Source: an uncultured Bacteroidia bacterium (lineage in GTDB: Bacteria > Bacteroidota > Bacteroidia > Bacteroidales > UBA932). From it: a stretch of 64,000 nt of DNA. Each line of letters opens with the position of its first letter. Within the stretch, counting starts at the first letter, position 1. The notes beneath the pieces are model-generated. The model ran no database searches. It was not told the origin of the DNA and was given only the letters and a program-made list of their open reading frames with translations. Below, piece by piece: positions 61,809-64,000 of this stretch. The DNA lies in NCBI GenBank assembly GCA_902779785.1, contig CACZDC010000005.1, positions 1 to 64,000 of the forward strand. The letters run 5' to 3'. The translations under genes were made by a program, and so were the position numbers.

Positions 61809-61869
61809 ACAGTCCAAAGTATAATTCCGCTAATTTTTTCAGATAATATATGATTTTATCCAACATAGT

Positions 61870-61899
61870 TTGCAGAATGAATTAATATGTATATCTTTG
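61870..61899 (+). promoter_or_regulatory. Promoter P1 of the twin small-transcript units
   Basis: TTG (61870-61872), 19 bases, TATCTTTG (61892-61899). ATTAATATGT (61881-61890) and CTTTGCA recur at the same spacing in the promoter at 62700-62729. Confidence 0.75.
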
Positions 61900-61902
61900 C
61901 AG

Positions 61903-61999
61903 AAGGAAGGATGAGGGGCGATAGTAAAAGGGATAGCACTTCTGTCGCCATAACCAAAAAGACTCCTTCTAAAACCATTCGGCTACCCGGATGGTTTTG
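61903..61999 (+). ncRNA. Candidate small transcript 1 (sRNA or small-peptide mRNA)
   Basis: Begins just after promoter P1 and ends at a hairpin: AAAACCATTCG (61971-61981) pairs with CGGATGGTTTT (61988-61998) with one G-T pair and a 6-base loop. An internal GGCGA/TCGCC pair (61917-61921 and 61945-61949) brackets a first stem. The layout of promoter, purine-rich start, first stem, linker with CCTTC, and terminal hairpin parallels candidate 2. A 32-codon frame (61911-62009) also lies in it. Confidence 0.4.
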
Positions 62000-62009
62000 G
62001 CATTTCTAA
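61911..62009 (+). CDS. Possible 32-residue basic peptide
   Basis: ATG eight bases after the expected transcription start opens a short frame, MRGDSKRDSTSVAITKKTPS... ending PGWFWHF. The peptide is basic with an aromatic end. It runs through the terminal hairpin, which counts against it. The second unit has no comparable frame. I do not recognise it. Confidence 0.2.
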   Translation: MRGDSKRDSTSVAITKKTPSKTIRLPGWFWHF

Positions 62010-62294
62010 GACCTCCTCATTCCGTACAGATAGTATTCGTAAAGTTCCCGGATGATTCGTATTGAAGTTGATTATCCTTCCATAACGAATTATCCCCTTC
62101 CTTGCAACGTCTAGCTCATATTGTCCTCTCCGGCAACCTACTGGCCCCATTTGTTTGTCAAAGCAGTGTTCCTTATGTACAGCGCAAATACCACCCGACT
62201 GTTCGTCGAATGTCACATAACGATAATCTGGATTTTCTGTAAGTCGTAGAAACTCCTTATAATTCTCACCTATCTTTAAGCCACTGTTCTCCAT
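61983..62294 (-). pseudogene. Degraded gene fragment of unknown family
   Basis: From an ATG at 62294 the minus strand encodes 103 residues, MENSGLKIGENYKEFLRLTE, then YVTFDEQSGGICAVHKEHCF and GCRRGQYELDVARKG; after that the sequence loses protein character and ends in the hairpin at 61971-61998. The GG-x-HKxH pattern reminds me of toxin or nuclease domains at the ends of phage and polymorphic-toxin proteins, but this is a loose likeness. It is probably the start of a once longer gene, now broken. Confidence 0.3.
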
Positions 62295-62690
62295 TGTCTT
62301 CCATACCCTGAGGAAGGAAAGGCCTGAGAAGATGAACCAACTTACGCTCGACGCAGAATAAGGAGCAGAATGACGAAATAGCGTCGCGGAGCGTGAAACC
62401 GGAAGAACATTGTATATTACTATTGTACCCCACATTACTAATTACGGTGTAAATCGTAAATTCCTCATTAGTAGTTAAATCCGAAACAGGAACTGTTCTT
62501 ACTCTCAGTCTTACTATGTCCATAACTCACATTTACAGTTCCATTTGATCGTGGATGGAGAACCAGTTCTGCGAAGGTAAGAAAGAATTATCTCATAAGC
62601 AAATTTTTCCAATAAGTACGACTTCTTAGTCGGTGATGGCGGAGATATGGGCCTCAACAATTCAACCTTATGATTATGGTGTGTTTTATA
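62010..62690. other. AT-richer accessory strip without a convincing intact gene
   Basis: Apart from the fragment read from 62294, I see only short frames with poor composition, including one of 85 codons (62266-62523, minus) that overlaps the fragment in another frame. The base composition is lower in GC than the flanking operons, fitting decayed foreign DNA between the recombinase and the P-type ATPase. Confidence 0.5.
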
Positions 62691-62699
62691 CAATAATGT

Positions 62700-62729
62700 T
62701 TGTAAAAACAATTAATATGTGTACCTTTG
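62700..62729 (+). promoter_or_regulatory. Promoter P2 of the twin small-transcript units
   Basis: TTG (62700-62702), 19 bases, TACCTTTG (62722-62729), with ATTAATATGT at 62711-62720 exactly as in P1. Confidence 0.75.
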
Positions 62730-62732
62730 CAA

Positions 62733-62808
62733 ACAGAGGGGGGGGGAGGAACACCACCTGTCCCCTTAGAACCTTCCAAAAAGCTGCAATTTGCAGCTTT
62801 TTGCTTTT
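62733..62808 (+). ncRNA. Candidate small transcript 2
   Basis: Starts after promoter P2 with a run of G (GAGGGGGGGGGAGG), has a GGGGA/TCCCC pairing around an ACACCACCTG loop, a linker with CCTTCC, then a perfect terminator. No ATG frame of note exists. About 75 bases long. Confidence 0.45.
62778..62808 (+). terminator. Terminator of candidate small transcript 2
   Basis: AAAAAGCTGCA (62778-62788) and TGCAGCTTTTT (62792-62802) are perfect 11-bp arms with a 3-base loop, followed by GCTTTTA. Confidence 0.75.
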
Positions 62809-62950
62809 ATAGGGGCTTTATCCATTCTATTTCCTCGTTTTCCACGACGCATATGATGCGCTTAATTACCTCAATATACTGTTGAGAATCGTTGTCCACC
62901 AGGAATCTGGTCCATCCATCTTCTATTCTTTCTTGAGAGAAAAGCTCTTT
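62807..62950 (-). pseudogene. C-terminal gene remnant, family unknown
   Basis: Directly after the ATPase stop the minus strand holds a stop-free stretch of about 47 codons ending in TAA (62809-62807): KELFSQERIEDGWTRFLVDN, then YIEVIKRIICVVENEEIEWI. The composition looks protein-like but there is no start codon, so it seems to be the tail of a lost gene. It overlaps the terminator of small transcript 2. Confidence 0.35.
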
Positions 62951-62951
62951 T

Positions 62952-64000
62952 TTATGGAAATAGAAGATTGCGGACCAGTCGGTAGAGGTCGGGCACGATA
63001 AGGACCAGGGAGGTCAGCAAGAGCAGCCACCCCCAGTCGGAAGCCGGAAGAGGAGCGACCTCGAAGAACTCGCCGGCCACATTGACAATCAGTATCTGCC
63101 CAAGGAGTATGACCGCGGCAATCAGTGCGAAACCGAAGCTGAAGTGCTCTCCTGCACGTTTAGGATGGATAAGCATATCTGCAATGTCCCCAAGGAAACT
63201 GCTTCCTGTATGGAAATAACGGACATTGAAAATATTCCAGAACTGCATCAGCACGAAAGTACTGAAGAAAAGACCGAGTTCGTAGGGGCTCAGATGTGCC
63301 TTGTCGTGGTGGAAATTCAGCGCCCCGGAGAAGAAGAGAGACAAGTTTTCCTTACTTAAAAGAGAAGTCACGCCCTGTGAAGGGTCCACCGAAGTGTGCC
63401 AGAGGAGCTGCCAGAGCCCTGCAAGGACGAGGAAGAAGAAGAGGCCGCCGAAGAGAATACGCCTCCCCATCCCCCTGTCTACGATATGGCTCCGGGGATT
63501 CCTCGGAGCTTCTTTCATCAGCGACGGATCCGGGGGCAGAGTCGAAAGCGCGATTGCCGCGAAAGTGTCCATAATAAGGTTCACCCAGAGCATCTGGGTT
63601 ACCGTCAGGGGCGAATCCAGGCCGAGGAAGGCACCGAGAAGAACCACCAGGCAGGCGCAGACGTTGACTGTCATCTGGAAGAGGATGAACCTCTTGATAT
63701 TCATATACAGGGACCGTCCCCAGAGGATGCCGTTGTTGATGCTGGCAAAGGAATTGTCTATGATTGTGATATCGCTCGCTTCCTTGGCGCGGGAAGTGCC
63801 GTCGCCCATCGAGAGGCCGACCTGGGCCTTCTTGAGCGCAAGGGCATCATTGGTACCGTCACCGGTCACAGCAACGACCTCACCCATCTCCTGAAGCAGA
63901 GAAACCAGTCTCAGTTTGTCTTCCGGACGTGCCCTGGAGAGAATCTTCAGTGTCGGCAGGACCTTCTCTTTCAGATACTGGTCATCGGCCTTGGCAAACT
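62952..64000 (-). CDS. Calcium-translocating P-type ATPase, 3' part
   Basis: The frame is open to the right edge, so the N-terminal two thirds lie outside the window. Visible are the end of the nucleotide/phosphorylation region (ARPEDKLRLVSLLQE, hinge VTGDGTNDALALKKAQVGLS), SMGDGTSRAKEASDITIIDN, and the C-terminal six-helix membrane part including MLWVNLIMDTFAAIALSTLP with the PMCA/SERCA-type N and D that bind calcium. Subfamily is inferred from this helix. It pumps cations out of the cytoplasm. Its direction is opposite to the recombinase and away from the hsd locus. Confidence 0.92.
   Translation of the reverse strand, partial: FAKADDQYLKEKVLPTLKILSRARPEDKLRLVSLLQEMGEVVAVTGDGTNDALALKKAQVGLSMGDGTSRAKEASDITIIDNSFASINNGILWGRSLYMNIKRFILFQMTVNVCACLVVLLGAFLGLDSPLTVTQMLWVNLIMDTFAAIALSTLPPDPSLMKEAPRNPRSHIVDRGMGRRILFGGLFFFLVLAGLWQLLWHTSVDPSQGVTSLLSKENLSLFFSGALNFHHDKAHLSPYELGLFFSTFVLMQFWNIFNVRYFHTGSSFLGDIADMLIHPKRAGEHFSFGFALIAAVILLGQILIVNVAGEFFEVAPLPASDWGWLLLLTSLVLIVPDLYRLVRNLLFP

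Noticed and set aside
62266-62523. 85-codon minus-strand frame starting MDIVRLRVRTVPVSD
   Set aside because: It overlaps the better fragment in another frame and its second half looks random; it could be another remnant but I cannot support it as a gene.

Overview
The window reads as a chromosomal segment of a Bacteroidales (Bacteroidota) bacterium, probably an uncultured gut or rumen glycan degrader. The signs are a SusC/SusD pair with an ECF sigma/FecR switch, many lipoprotein or secreted glycosidases, promoters of the Bacteroidota type (TTG-N19/20-TAnnTTTG), almost no Shine-Dalgarno sequences apart from a strong one before rpsU, and a DUF6935-type protein. Function calls rest on motifs read by eye; no database search was run.

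Layout. (1) 1-8579, leftward: a glycan-uptake operon made of a beta-helix/SGNH esterase lipoprotein, ECF sigma, FecR, a SusC with an STN domain, and a SusD that is frameshifted near 335 and runs off the left edge. Its likely promoter (about 8790) has an array of TGTGTACA sites upstream. (2) 9060-9980: an ORF6N protein. (3) 10133-15069, leftward: GH3 glycosidase, ROK kinase, mannose-6-phosphate isomerase-like cupin. (4) 15158-19948, leftward: a full L-rhamnose pathway (rhaB-rhaA-rhaT-rhaD), interrupted by two palindromic repeat elements. (5) 20026-21855: a secreted endonuclease/exonuclease/phosphatase-fold protein and an LpqC-type esterase. (6) 22490-28707, leftward: two clan GH-A glycosidases, an L-fucose/L-arabinose isomerase-family enzyme and an MFS transporter, divergent from a GntR regulator and an aldose epimerase-like gene (28820-30800). 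A direct-repeat operator (ACCACAG, 10-bp period) occurs at three promoters in these blocks.

(7) 30867-35621, rightward: a four-gene operon of unknown purpose (DUF6935, EF-hand membrane protein, AAA ATPase, sirtuin). (8) 35671-50995: mostly housekeeping (rpsU, AsmA-like, prmA, tRNA-Pro, MsbA-like ABC exporter, VanZ-like, golvesin/amidase-like secreted protein, NfeD, flotillin, small HTH, M16 protease). (9) 50992-52314: a GH28 pectinase, which fits the rhamnose genes as rhamnogalacturonan use.

(10) 52442-61808: a type I restriction-modification locus with an expressed hsdS, a RhuM-family gene, a loose half-hsdS, a start-less inverted hsdS and an adjacent tyrosine recombinase. Three pairs of inverted repeats (27, 18 and 17 bp) tie the hsdS copies together, so this is a phase-variable specificity shufflon. 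(11) 61810-62950: an AT-richer accessory strip with two nearly identical promoters, each followed by a short hairpin-ended transcript unit, plus gene remnants. (12) 62952-64000: the 3' part of a calcium-type P-type ATPase that continues beyond the right edge.
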